From: JBGAQP01 sp044220635
Lineage (GTDB): Bacteria; Pseudomonadota; Gammaproteobacteria; Burkholderiales; Usitatibacteraceae
Assembly: GCA_044220635.1 (NCBI GenBank)
Contig: JBGAQP010000026.1
Coordinates: 1 to 48,265, forward strand
Length of the DNA stretch: 48,265 bases
Direction of reading: 5' to 3'
In this document: positions 40,859 through 48,265 of the stretch, piece by piece
Position numbering within the stretch: the first letter of the stretch is position 1
How the letters are laid out: each line of letters starts with the position of its first letter
Notes under the pieces: model-generated
Databases searched by the model: none
Told to the model about the DNA's origin: nothing
Seen by the model: the letters and a program-made list of their open reading frames with translations, nothing else
Program-made: the position numbers and the translations under genes

Positions 40859-40882
40859 TGGCGCCCGAGCCTCGGGGCGCCA
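40859..40882 (-). terminator. Hairpin after the CBS-BON gene, possible terminator
   Basis: TGGCGCCCGAG and CTCGGGGCGCCA form a stem of about 11 bp with one bulged base and a one-base loop, 26 bases after the last gene of the TRAP/dehydrogenase operon. There is no T-tract, so factor-independent termination is uncertain. Confidence 0.45.
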
Positions 40883-40907
40883 CGAAGTGGCTGCGACCCG
40901 GGAAGGC

Positions 40908-41597
40908 CTAGCCCGTGCTCCCGCTCCCCCGCGGCATCACGTTGATGCGCACCTGCACGTCCTTCGAGCCCGGCACGCCCTGGGCGGCCACGCGCAGGGC
41001 CTCGCGCTCCTCGTTCGAGTACGCCATGCCCCAGAGGTGCACCACGCCCTCGGAGACCACGACGTTCACGTAGAGCGTGCGCGCGCCCGTGGAGCGCAGC
41101 GCCTGCATCACCGCCTCGCGCAGCGCCCGGTCGTCGGCGGCGACTGGCCCGGACTGGGGCCGGGCGACGAGCGCGCGCAGCAGGTTCGCGCGGCTCACGA
41201 TCCCCACGACCTTGCCGTCCTTCAGCACCGGCACGCGCTTGATGCCGTGCTTCTCGAGCTGGTCGGCGATCTGGTCGAGGGGCGTGTCCTCGGCGACGGT
41301 CACGACGCGCAGGCTCATCACGTCCTTCGCCTGCAGGCCGTGGCTCTTGAGGTACTCGCGGGCGTCTCGCCGCGGGTCGCTCATCAGCATCAGCCACCAG
41401 GAGGCGTGGCGCTCCGTGCCGGTCTCGGGCCGGCGCATGAGGTCGCCCTCGCTCACGATGCCCACCATCCGCCCGTTCTCGTCCTCCACGGGCGCCGCGC
41501 TGATGCGGTGCTCGAGCAGGAAGGCCGCGACCTCCGCGACCGGCGTCTCCGCCTTCACCGTGAGCACCGGGCTCGTCATGACGTCTCTCGCCTGCAT
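40908..41597 (-). CDS. CBS-domain pair with C-terminal BON domain
   Basis: 229 residues. The first CBS motif (about 1-60: DVMTSPVLTVKAETPVAEVA, then GIVSEGDLMRR) and the second (about 88-145: DVMSLRVVTVAEDTPLDQIA, then KVVGIVSRANLLRAL) form a Bateman module that binds adenosine nucleotides in this family. The BON domain (about 150-220: EAVMQALRSTGARTLYVNVV, then VHLWGMAYSNEEREALRVAA) is usually linked to membranes or lipids. Its AAGGAG site lies across the end of the GMC gene, three bases upstream, so it belongs to the same operon. Confidence 0.9.
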   Translation of the reverse strand: MQARDVMTSPVLTVKAETPVAEVAAFLLEHRISAAPVEDENGRMVGIVSEGDLMRRPETGTERHASWWLMLMSDPRRDAREYLKSHGLQAKDVMSLRVVTVAEDTPLDQIADQLEKHGIKRVPVLKDGKVVGIVSRANLLRALVARPQSGPVAADDRALREAVMQALRSTGARTLYVNVVVSEGVVHLWGMAYSNEEREALRVAAQGVPGSKDVQVRINVMPRGSGSTG

Positions 41598-41600
41598 GGT

Positions 41601-43238
41601 TCAGTCTCCTTGGGATCGTGCGGGCGCGGCCCCCGCGGCCGCCTCTTCCAGAATCATATCCGCTGCGCGCTCGGCGATCATCGCCACCGGCGCGTTGGTG
41701 TTGCCCGAGACGAGGGTGGGCATGATCGAGCAGTCGACCACGCGCAGCCCTCCCACCCCGTGCACCCGGAGGCGCGGGTCGACCACGGCGAGCGCCCCCT
41801 CGCCCATGCGGCAGGTCCCCGAGGGGTGGAAGATGGTCGCGCCGTTCGCCCGGCACCAGGCGAGGAGGTCCGCGTCCGTCGCCGCCCCCGGCCCCGGGCG
41901 GTATTCCTCGCGCACGTAGGGCGCCACGGCGCGGGTGGCCGCGAGCCGGCGGGCGAACTTCACCGCCTCCACGGCGACCTGCCGGTCCTCCTCCGCCGAG
42001 AGGTAGTTCGCGGTGATCGCGGGCGCGGCGAGCGGGTCCGCCGAGCGGATGCGCACGTGCCCCCGCGAGGCGGGCCGGAGCTGGCACACGCTCAGCGTGA
42101 ACCCCGAGAACGGGTGCGGCTTCGCGCCCGCGAGGTCCGCCGAGAGCGTGGCGATGTGGAACTGGATGTCGGGCCGCGCCGCACCCGGCATGACGCGCGT
42201 GAAGAGCCCGCCCTGGTTGATGCCGATGGCGAGCGCCCCGGAGCGGAAGAGGAGCCACTCGAGGCCCAGCTTCGCCGAGCGCCACCACGAGGCGAGGTCG
42301 TCATTGGTCGTGATCGGCTTCGTGCACTTGTAGACGAGGCGCAGCTGCAGGTGGTCCTGCAGGTTCTCGCCCACGCCCGGGCGGTCGGAGACGACCTCGA
42401 TGCCGTGGGCGCGGAGGAGCTCCCCGGGCCCCACGCCCGAGAGCTGCAGGAGCTGCGGGCTCTGGATGGCGCCGGCGGCGAGGATCACCTCGCGGCGCGC
42501 GCGGGCCACGAGCGAGCGGCCGCCCTGCCGGTAGCGCACGCCCGTCGCGCGCCGGCCCTCGAAGAGCACGCGCTCGGCCTGCGCCCCGGTCTCGACCCGC
42601 AGGTTCGGGCGGCGCCGCGCGGGCTTGAGGTAGGCGACCGAGGTGCTCGAGCGCCAGCCGTTCCGGGTGAAGAGCTGGTAGTAGCCCACGCCCTCCTGGC
42701 GCTCGCCGTTGAAGTCGTCGTTGCGGGGCACACCCAGCTCGCCCGCGCCCGCGATGATCGCCTCGATCAGCTCGTGGCGGCCGGGGATGTCGGAGCAGGC
42801 GATCGGCCCGTCGGCGCCGTGGAACGCCGAGGCCCCGCGGGAATTCGCCTCGAGCTTGCGGAAGTACGGCAGCACGTCCTTCCAGCCCCAGCCGGCGTTG
42901 CCGAGCGCGGCCCAGTGGTCGTAGTCCCCGGGCTGGCCGCGGATGTAGATGAGGCCGTTGATCGACGACGACCCCCCGAGGCAGCGCCCGCGGGGCCAGT
43001 AGATCCTACGGCCGTCCATCCCCGGGTCGGGCTCGGTCTCGAAGCGCCAGTTGTAGACCGGGTGGAACATGGTCTTGCCGTAGCCGATGGGGATGTGGAT
43101 CCAGAGGTAGTCGTCCTTCGGGCCCGCCTCGAGGAGCAGCACCGAGTGCTTCCCGTTCTCGGAGAGGCGCGCGGCGAGCACGCAGCCCGCGGTGCCCGCG
43201 CCGACGACGACGAAATCGTGGGTGGTGGCCTCTTCCAT
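41601..43238 (-). CDS. GMC-family FAD-dependent oxidoreductase (choline-dehydrogenase-like)
   Basis: 545 residues. The FAD-binding N terminus has DFVVVGAGTAGCVLAARLSE; GMC signatures are YWPRGRCLGGSSSINGLIYI and GAIQSPQLLQLSGVGPGELL. The C-terminal active-site pair appears as FHPSGTCRMG (His) and SGNTNAPVAMIAERAA (Asn). These enzymes oxidise alcohols such as choline, polyethylene glycol or other primary alcohols. GAGGCGCGG precedes the ATG, seven bases after the Zn-dehydrogenase gene. It is not part of the described hps gene set. Confidence 0.92.
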   Translation of the reverse strand: MEEATTHDFVVVGAGTAGCVLAARLSENGKHSVLLLEAGPKDDYLWIHIPIGYGKTMFHPVYNWRFETEPDPGMDGRRIYWPRGRCLGGSSSINGLIYIRGQPGDYDHWAALGNAGWGWKDVLPYFRKLEANSRGASAFHGADGPIACSDIPGRHELIEAIIAGAGELGVPRNDDFNGERQEGVGYYQLFTRNGWRSSTSVAYLKPARRRPNLRVETGAQAERVLFEGRRATGVRYRQGGRSLVARARREVILAAGAIQSPQLLQLSGVGPGELLRAHGIEVVSDRPGVGENLQDHLQLRLVYKCTKPITTNDDLASWWRSAKLGLEWLLFRSGALAIGINQGGLFTRVMPGAARPDIQFHIATLSADLAGAKPHPFSGFTLSVCQLRPASRGHVRIRSADPLAAPAITANYLSAEEDRQVAVEAVKFARRLAATRAVAPYVREEYRPGPGAATDADLLAWCRANGATIFHPSGTCRMGEGALAVVDPRLRVHGVGGLRVVDCSIMPTLVSGNTNAPVAMIAERAADMILEEAAAGAAPARSQGD

Positions 43239-43245
43239 CCGCGCC

Positions 43246-44238
43246 TCAGGGCCGCAGCAGGATCTTGGCCGCCGCCGTGCGGCCGTGGTGCAGGTCCTCG
43301 AAGGCGCGCGGGCCCTCGGAGAGCGCTCGCTCCTCGACCCAGCCGAGCGCGCCGAAGGCACCCTCGTGCAACGCGCGCGCCGCGGCGCGCAGGTCCGCCG
43401 TCGAGTAGGTGTAGGTGCCGAGCAGCGAGATCTCCGCGAGCGTGAGCTTGCGCATGTCGATCTCGGAAGCCCAGTCCTGCAAGCCGATGTGCAGCACCAC
43501 GCCGCCGGGCTTCACCGCGGCGAGCGCGGCCTTGCGCGTGGCGGCCGCGCCCACGGCGTCGATCACGAGCTCGACGGAGGATTCGCCGGGGCCGGAGCCG
43601 GCGAGCGGGTCGAAGGCCTCGACCCCGGCCTCGCGCGCGGCCGCCTCGCGGCGCAGGCGGTTCGTCTCCGCGAGCCACACGCGGCGCGCGCCCCAGGTGC
43701 GAAGGAGGAGCGAGGCGAGGAGCCCGATCGCCCCGCCCCCGAGCACCAGCACGCGGCACTCGGGAACCGGGCGGGCGAGGGCGCGGGAGGCGACGTTCAG
43801 CGCGTGAAGCGCCGTGGCGGCGGGCTCGGTGAGCGCGGCCGCGCGGGGATCCATCCCTTCGGGAATCTCGATCACCGCGCTCGCCGCGGTGACCACGCGC
43901 TCGGCGAAGCCGCCGGGGCGCTGCATGCCGATCATGGTGCGGTTCGCGCAGAGGTTGTCGCGCCCCTGCACGCAGTATTCGCAGTGCCCGCAGGCGATGA
44001 TCGGGTTCACCGTGACGGTGCGCCCGCGCCCCGGTCCCTCGAGGATCTCGCCCGCGAGCTCGTGGCCGAGGATGAGCGGGGGCACGCGCCGCGGGTCGTG
44101 CCCGTGCCAGGCGTGCATGTCGGAGCCGCAGATGCCCACGGCCGCCACGCGGATCAGCACCTCGCCCGCGCCCGCGCGCGGGTCGGGCTCGTCGCGAAAG
44201 ACGGTCTCGCAGGGGGCGGTGTAGACGAGCGCCTTCAC
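43246..44238 (-). CDS. Zinc-dependent alcohol dehydrogenase (HpsP-like candidate)
   Basis: 330 residues, medium-chain dehydrogenase. Catalytic zinc residues are Cys37 (GICGSDMH), His59 and Glu60 (LGHE); the structural zinc Cys are 83, 86, 89 and 97 (CGHCEYCVQGRDNLC). The nucleotide loop is VLVLGGGAIGLLAS. In Cupriavidus pinatubonensis, HpsP is a Zn-dependent DHPS-2-dehydrogenase beside HpsN and HpsO; this gene has the matching family and position. It starts four bases after the SDR stop. Other polyol or sugar-alcohol substrates are possible. Confidence 0.88.
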   Translation of the reverse strand: MKALVYTAPCETVFRDEPDPRAGAGEVLIRVAAVGICGSDMHAWHGHDPRRVPPLILGHELAGEILEGPGRGRTVTVNPIIACGHCEYCVQGRDNLCANRTMIGMQRPGGFAERVVTAASAVIEIPEGMDPRAAALTEPAATALHALNVASRALARPVPECRVLVLGGGAIGLLASLLLRTWGARRVWLAETNRLRREAAAREAGVEAFDPLAGSGPGESSVELVIDAVGAAATRKAALAAVKPGGVVLHIGLQDWASEIDMRKLTLAEISLLGTYTYSTADLRAAARALHEGAFGALGWVEERALSEGPRAFEDLHHGRTAAAKILLRP

Positions 44239-44242
44239 GCCT

Positions 44243-45010
44243 TCAGCCCGCGGAGAAGCCGCCGTCGACGAAGATCGTCTGGCCGGTCACGTAGTCGGAG
44301 GCGCGGCTCGCGAGGTAGACCGCGGTGCCGCGCAAGTCCGCGAGCTCGCCGTTTCGCTTCGCGAAGGTGTTCTCCGCCATGCGCTGCCAGCGCTCGGGGT
44401 CGCTTTGCACGGGCATCGTGAGGGGCGTCGGGAAGAATCCCGGCGCGATCGCGTTCGCCGTGACGCCATCCTTCGACCACTCCTGGGCCTGCGCGCGCGT
44501 GAGCTGCTCGAGGCCGCCCTTCGAGGCGCCGTAGGCCGCGCTCATCGGGAAAGCGCGCCGCGACTGGAGCGAGAGGATGTTGACGATCCGCCCCCAGCCG
44601 CGCGCGGCCATCGCGGGGGCGAGCGCCTGCGCGAGGAAGAAGGGCGCGGCGAGGTTGATCGCGATCGTCGCGTCCCAGTCGCTTTCGCTTACCTCGGCCA
44701 TGGGCTTCCGGATGTTGATGCCGGCGGCGTTCACGAGGATGTCGGGCGCGCCGAAGAAGGCGGGGGCGCGCGCGGTGGCGGCGCGGAGCGCAGAGCGGTC
44801 GGCGAGGTCCGTGGAGATCGTCGCCGCGCTCCCGCCGGCGGACTCGATCGCCGCACGGGCTTCCGCCAGGTCCCCGGCGCGGCGCGCGACGAGCACGACC
44901 TTCGCGCCGGCTTCGGCGAGCGCCAGCGCGATCTCGCGCCCGATCCCCGAGCTCGCGCCGGTGACGAGGGCGACGCGCCCCGCGAGGTCGAAGAGGGCGG
45001 GCGCGGCCAA
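44243..45010 (-). CDS. Short-chain dehydrogenase/reductase (HpsO-like candidate)
   Basis: 255 residues from a TTG start four bases after the HisD-like stop. The cofactor loop is TGASSGIG at 17-24; the NAAG motif is in VNAAGIN, the catalytic Ser in NILSLQS and the Tyr/Lys pair in YGASKGG. The C terminus TGQTIFVDGGFSAG is typical of classical SDRs. HpsO of the DHPS pathway is an SDR that, with HpsP, interconverts the DHPS enantiomers through a ketone. The gluconate 5-dehydrogenase type is another possibility. Confidence 0.88.
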   Translation of the reverse strand: MAAPALFDLAGRVALVTGASSGIGREIALALAEAGAKVVLVARRAGDLAEARAAIESAGGSAATISTDLADRSALRAATARAPAFFGAPDILVNAAGINIRKPMAEVSESDWDATIAINLAAPFFLAQALAPAMAARGWGRIVNILSLQSRRAFPMSAAYGASKGGLEQLTRAQAQEWSKDGVTANAIAPGFFPTPLTMPVQSDPERWQRMAENTFAKRNGELADLRGTAVYLASRASDYVTGQTIFVDGGFSAG

Positions 45011-45014
45011 GTCG

Positions 45015-46328
45015 TCAGCGCTCGACCGGGGCGCCCCGCTCGAAGCGCTCCCCGGGGAAGTACTTCGCGAGGCGGTCGTCGGCGGTGCGCGCGTGGGCCT
45101 CCATCCCCTCGAGGCGCGAGATGCGCGCGGTGACTTCCGCGATCTCGCGGCTCGCCTCGCGCGTGAGGCGCTGCCAGGTGACGGTCTTGATGAACTTGTG
45201 CACCGAGAGCCCGCCGGAATAGCGCGCGGCGGCCTTGGTCGGCAGCACGTGGTTCGGCCCCGAGGCCTTGTCGTCGAAGGCGACGGTGGTCTCCTCGCCG
45301 AGGAAGAGCGAGCCGTAGCAGGTGAGGTTCGCGAGCCACCAGTCGAGGTCCTTCGCGTGCACCTCGAGGTGCTCGGAGGCGTAGCGGTCGGAGACCTGCG
45401 CGACCTCCTCGCGCGTCGCGCCCACGATCACCTCGCCGTAGTCGCGCCAGGCCGAGCCCGCCGCGTCCTTCGCCGTGGGGGGAAGCTTGTCGATGAGCTG
45501 CGGGACGAGGCGCATCACCGCCTCGGCGAGTGGCTTCGAGGTGGTGAAGAGCCACGCCGGCGACTCGTGCCCGTGCTCGGCCTGCCCCACGAGGTCGGAG
45601 GCGACGATCGCGGGGTCGGCGGAATCGTCCGCGATCACCGCGACCTCCGAGGGACCGGCGAAGACGTCGATCCCCACACGCCCGAAGAGGATGCGTTTGG
45701 CTTCCGCCACGTACTTGTTCCCGGGCCCGACGACGATGTCCGCGGGCTTGCCCGTGAAGAGGCCGAAGGCGAGGGTGGCGATCGCCTGCACGCCGCCCAG
45801 CGTCATGATCGCGTCCGCTCCCGCCACCTTCATCGCGTAGAGCACCTGCGGGTGGATGCCCTCGCCGCGATAAGGCGTGGAGCACGCGACCACGGTGGGA
45901 ACGCCCGCGGCCTTGGCGGTGGCGATGGTCATGTAGGCCGAGGCGATGTGCGCGTAGCGCCCCGTGGGCACGTAGCAGCCCGCGACGTTCACGGGGATGA
46001 GGCGCTGGCCGGCGACGAGCCCGGGACGCAGCTCCTCGGAGAACTCCCGCATCGAGGCGCGCTGCGCGAGCGCGAAGCGGCGCACCTGGTCGGTCGCGAA
46101 CTCGATGTCGCGCTTCACCTTGGGGTCGATCGCCGCCGTGCGCCGCTCGATCTCGGAAGTGCTCACCAGGATCTCGCCCGTCCAGCCGTCGAGCTTCTGC
46201 GCGTACTCGCGCACCGCCGATTCGCCGCGCCGCTCGATGTCGGCGAGCATGCGCTCGGCGACTTCCCGCGCGGCTCCCGATTCCGTCTCCGGCGTCTTCG
46301 CCGCCTTCTTCAGGTATTCGATCGCCAT
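45015..46328 (-). CDS. hpsN: HisD-family dehydrogenase, probable sulfopropanediol 3-dehydrogenase (HpsN type)
   Basis: 437 residues. HisD-fold motifs are NVAGCYVPTGRYAHIASAYM, VVGPGNKYVAEAKRILFG and FAGPSEVAVIAD, zinc ligands in QAEHGH, the catalytic Glu-His in YASEHLEV, and LEGMEAHARTADDRLAKYF at the end. The opening MAIEYLKKA and the stretches DWWLANLTCYGSLFLGEET and GGLSVHKFIKTVTWQR fit, from memory, HpsN-type proteins better than biosynthetic HisD. HpsN oxidises (R)-DHPS to sulfolactate with NAD. It is five bases after a TRAP permease gene and four before an SDR gene, which supports a catabolic role. The exact substrate is inferred. Confidence 0.75.
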   Translation of the reverse strand: MAIEYLKKAAKTPETESGAAREVAERMLADIERRGESAVREYAQKLDGWTGEILVSTSEIERRTAAIDPKVKRDIEFATDQVRRFALAQRASMREFSEELRPGLVAGQRLIPVNVAGCYVPTGRYAHIASAYMTIATAKAAGVPTVVACSTPYRGEGIHPQVLYAMKVAGADAIMTLGGVQAIATLAFGLFTGKPADIVVGPGNKYVAEAKRILFGRVGIDVFAGPSEVAVIADDSADPAIVASDLVGQAEHGHESPAWLFTTSKPLAEAVMRLVPQLIDKLPPTAKDAAGSAWRDYGEVIVGATREEVAQVSDRYASEHLEVHAKDLDWWLANLTCYGSLFLGEETTVAFDDKASGPNHVLPTKAAARYSGGLSVHKFIKTVTWQRLTREASREIAEVTARISRLEGMEAHARTADDRLAKYFPGERFERGAPVER

Positions 46329-46333
46329 CGTCG

Positions 46334-47653
46334 TCACTTCCCGTAGATGAGTTGCGGCAGCCACAGCGCGATCTGCGGGAAGGTGATGATCAGCACGAGG
46401 CCGAAGAGCTGCAGGCCCATGAACTGCATCATTCCCTTGTAGATGTCCGTGAGCTCCCACTGGGGCACGACGCCCTTGAGGAAATAGGCGGAGAGCGCCA
46501 CGGGCGGCGAGAGCCACGCCGTCTGCAGGTTCACCGCCACGAGGATCCCGAACCACGCGAGGTCGAAGCCCAGCTTCTGCACGAGCGGCAGCAGGAACGG
46601 CACCACGATCAGCACGATCGGCACCCACTCGAGCGGCCAGCCGAGCAGGAAGATGAGCGCCATGATGATGAAGAGCGTCACGTAGGGATTGAGGTCCATC
46701 CCCAGCAGCCAGTCCGTGAGCATCGTGGGCGTGCCCAGGCGCGCGAACACCGCCCCGAAGAAGTTCGACGCCGCCACGAGGAAGAGGATCAGCACCGAGA
46801 TCTCGAGCGTGCGGATGAGCGCGTCCTTGAGGTTCGTGCGCGTGAGCCGCCCGTAGGCCGCGGTGAGGGCGAGCGAGCCCAGCGCCCCGCAGGCCGCGCC
46901 TTCCGTGGGAGTGGCGAGCCCGAAGACGATGCTGCCGAGCGCGGCCAGAACCAGCACCGCGGGCGGCACCAGCCCCTGGATGAACTGCAGCCACACCTCG
47001 CCCATGTTCGCCGGGTGCTCTTCGAGGGGCAGGGCGGGCCCGAGCGCCGGGTTGATGAGGCAGCGGACCATCGCGTAGCCGGTGAAGAGGAGAGCGAGCA
47101 TGATCCCCGGCAGGATCGCCGCGGCGAAGAGCGTGGTGACCGGCACTTCGAGCACCGGCCCCATCACCACGAGCATGATCGAGGGGGGGATCAGGATGCC
47201 GAGCGTGCCGCCCGCGGCGATGAGCCCCGAGGAGAGCTTCACGTCGTAGCCCGAGCGGGTCATCGACTTCCCGGCCATGATCCCGAGGATCGTGACGGAA
47301 GCCCCGACGATGCCCGTGGCCGCGGCGAAGATGGTGGCGACGAACATCACCGCGAGGTAGAGCGAGCCCCGGACGCGCGCGAGCATCTTCTGCACCGCGT
47401 CGAAGAGCCGCTCCATGAGGTTCGCCTGCTCCATCATGATGCCCATGAAGACGAAGAGCGGCACCGCGGCGAGCGTCTGCTCCATCATCGAGGCGTTGAA
47501 CTGCAGCGTCATCAGGTAGAAGACGAGCTCGCCGAACCCCCAGTACCCGAAGACGAGCCCGAGGAAGATGAGGGTGAAGGAGATGGGGAAGCCGACGAAG
47601 ATCCCCACGAGCATCGCGACGATCATCGCGAGGCCGATCATCTCGGGGCTCAT
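46334..47653 (-). CDS. TRAP transporter large membrane subunit (DctM type)
   Basis: 439 residues with about 12 membrane helices. DctM features are VPLFVFMGIMMEQANLMERL, the GIVGASVTILGIMAGKSM region, LSSGLIAAGGTLGILIPPS and ATPTEGAACGALGSL. It is the ion-coupled transport subunit for an organic acid or sulfonate. The ATG overlaps the DctQ stop (ATGA). A dctP-type binding protein is not in the window and is expected to the right. Confidence 0.93.
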   Translation of the reverse strand: MSPEMIGLAMIVAMLVGIFVGFPISFTLIFLGLVFGYWGFGELVFYLMTLQFNASMMEQTLAAVPLFVFMGIMMEQANLMERLFDAVQKMLARVRGSLYLAVMFVATIFAAATGIVGASVTILGIMAGKSMTRSGYDVKLSSGLIAAGGTLGILIPPSIMLVVMGPVLEVPVTTLFAAAILPGIMLALLFTGYAMVRCLINPALGPALPLEEHPANMGEVWLQFIQGLVPPAVLVLAALGSIVFGLATPTEGAACGALGSLALTAAYGRLTRTNLKDALIRTLEISVLILFLVAASNFFGAVFARLGTPTMLTDWLLGMDLNPYVTLFIIMALIFLLGWPLEWVPIVLIVVPFLLPLVQKLGFDLAWFGILVAVNLQTAWLSPPVALSAYFLKGVVPQWELTDIYKGMMQFMGLQLFGLVLIITFPQIALWLPQLIYGK

Positions 47654-48249
47654 TCGGGCCACCGCCCTTTCCGGGCCGCGTGCAGGCTCTTCAGGAGCTC
47701 CGAGACGCCCTGGACGATGAGGAAGGCGATGCCGATGGGCAGGCACGACTTGATGGGGCCCAGGAGCGGCATCCACGAGGTGTCCATGCCGCGCTCGGCG
47801 CGCGAGACCGAGGTCCAGGCCCACTGGGAGGCCACCCACAGGAAGACGATCATCGCCGGGAAGTAGAAGACGATGTAGAGCGCGGTGTCCACGCGCCCCT
47901 GGGTCTTCACCGACCACTTGCGGTAGAGGAAATCGGAGCGGATGTGCACGCCCTTCGAGAGGGCGTAGCCCGCGCCGAGCACGAAGAGCGCGCCGTAGAT
48001 CATGCGGCTGATGTCGTAGGCCCACATGGTCGGCGCCGTGAACGCGTAGCGCGCGACGACCTCGTAGACCATCGCGAGCATGAGGGGAATCGTGAGCCAG
48101 CTCACGATCCGCCCGACCCACAGGCTGAAGGTGTCGATGGCCGCGATCGTGCGCGCCATCCACGGCGGCATGTCGTCGGGCAGCCCCGCGCCGGGATCGG
48201 CACGGCGCCCGGCGATCATCTCGTCGGTGAGGTTCGGGGTATCCGCCAT
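47650..48249 (-). CDS. TRAP transporter small membrane subunit (DctQ type)
   Basis: 199 residues: a hydrophilic N terminus of about 30 residues, then four membrane helices with WVGRIVSWLTIPLMLAMVYE, VVARYAFTAPTMWAYDIS, GAGYALSKGVHIRSDFLYR and a C-terminal helix. The conserved His-Ile-Arg segment is typical of DctQ. AGGAGG stands about ten bases before the ATG, at the very edge of the window. It is the first visible gene of the seven-gene operon. Confidence 0.92.
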   Translation of the reverse strand: MADTPNLTDEMIAGRRADPGAGLPDDMPPWMARTIAAIDTFSLWVGRIVSWLTIPLMLAMVYEVVARYAFTAPTMWAYDISRMIYGALFVLGAGYALSKGVHIRSDFLYRKWSVKTQGRVDTALYIVFYFPAMIVFLWVASQWAWTSVSRAERGMDTSWMPLLGPIKSCLPIGIAFLIVQGVSELLKSLHAARKGRWPE

Positions 48250-48265
48250 GGTCGGGCGTCCTCCT

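Noticed and set aside
45015..46328. Biosynthetic histidinol dehydrogenase (hisD)
   Set aside because: No other histidine genes are nearby; the gene lies between a TRAP permease and an SDR, and its N and C termini resemble HpsN-type proteins.

Overview
The window is about 70% G+C, densely coded, with most neighbouring genes separated by a few bases or overlapping by ATGA, GTGA or TTGA. It looks like chromosomal DNA of a betaproteobacterium, probably Burkholderiales-like. The best clue is an HslV-like gene at 35414-35983 that resembles the betaproteobacterial proteasome homologue BPH. The YqjD/YqjE pair, DUF2189, DUF4396, several DppA-type binding proteins and a TRAP operon fit the same assignment. 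I see no rRNA, tRNA, CRISPR array, insertion sequence or replication origin, and no gene-free stretch longer than about 200 bases.

Layout. 2-511: 3' end of an unknown gene. 516-4497 (-): a GspG-like pseudopilin coupled to a GGDEF/EAL enzyme, plus a His-rich DUF4396 membrane protein. 4557-6843 (-): yqjD/yqjE/yqjK-like genes coupled to an alpha/beta hydrolase. 7042-15913 (-): a ten-gene peptide-type ABC operon with two binding proteins, two permeases, three paralogous small secreted proteins, a RidA protein and two ATPases. 16082-17597 (+): a lipoprotein and a DUF2189 membrane protein. 17619-19242 (-): two TonB-C-domain proteins and a small lipoprotein. 19308-24198: an Lrp-family regulator divergent from a phenylalanine/tyrosine catabolic operon (hpd, hmgA, fah, phhA). 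24273-27459 (-): two more peptide-binding proteins. 27558-34178 (+): gabD, a gamma-glutamyltransferase with a broken 5' end, an FKBP, a YbhB-like protein, a MoaB/CinA-like protein, a histidine phosphatase and a BASS-type transporter. 34169-38311 (-): a heme-c-motif sensor, a Ser/Thr kinase, BPH, Hsp15 and two small DUF proteins. 38427-39974 (+): an acyl-CoA synthetase. 39990-40817 (-): a DUF4258/HTH toxin-antitoxin pair with a clear promoter and operator. 40908-48249 (-): a seven-gene operon with TRAP transporter subunits, a HisD-family dehydrogenase, an SDR, a Zn-alcohol dehydrogenase, a GMC oxidoreductase and a CBS-BON protein. Its first five genes match the known 2,3-dihydroxypropane-1-sulfonate (DHPS) hps gene set; dctP and any regulator would lie beyond the right edge.

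The most unusual features are: (i) three paralogous secreted proteins with a conserved cysteine pair, and a RidA protein, translationally coupled inside a peptide ABC operon; (ii) two copies of an 86-88 bp nested inverted repeat, one supplying the stop codons of both convergent flanking genes and the other abutting the start of a MoaB-like gene; (iii) a heme-sensor / Ser-Thr kinase / proteasome-like / Hsp15 neighbourhood; (iv) an hps-type operon extended by GMC and CBS-BON genes.
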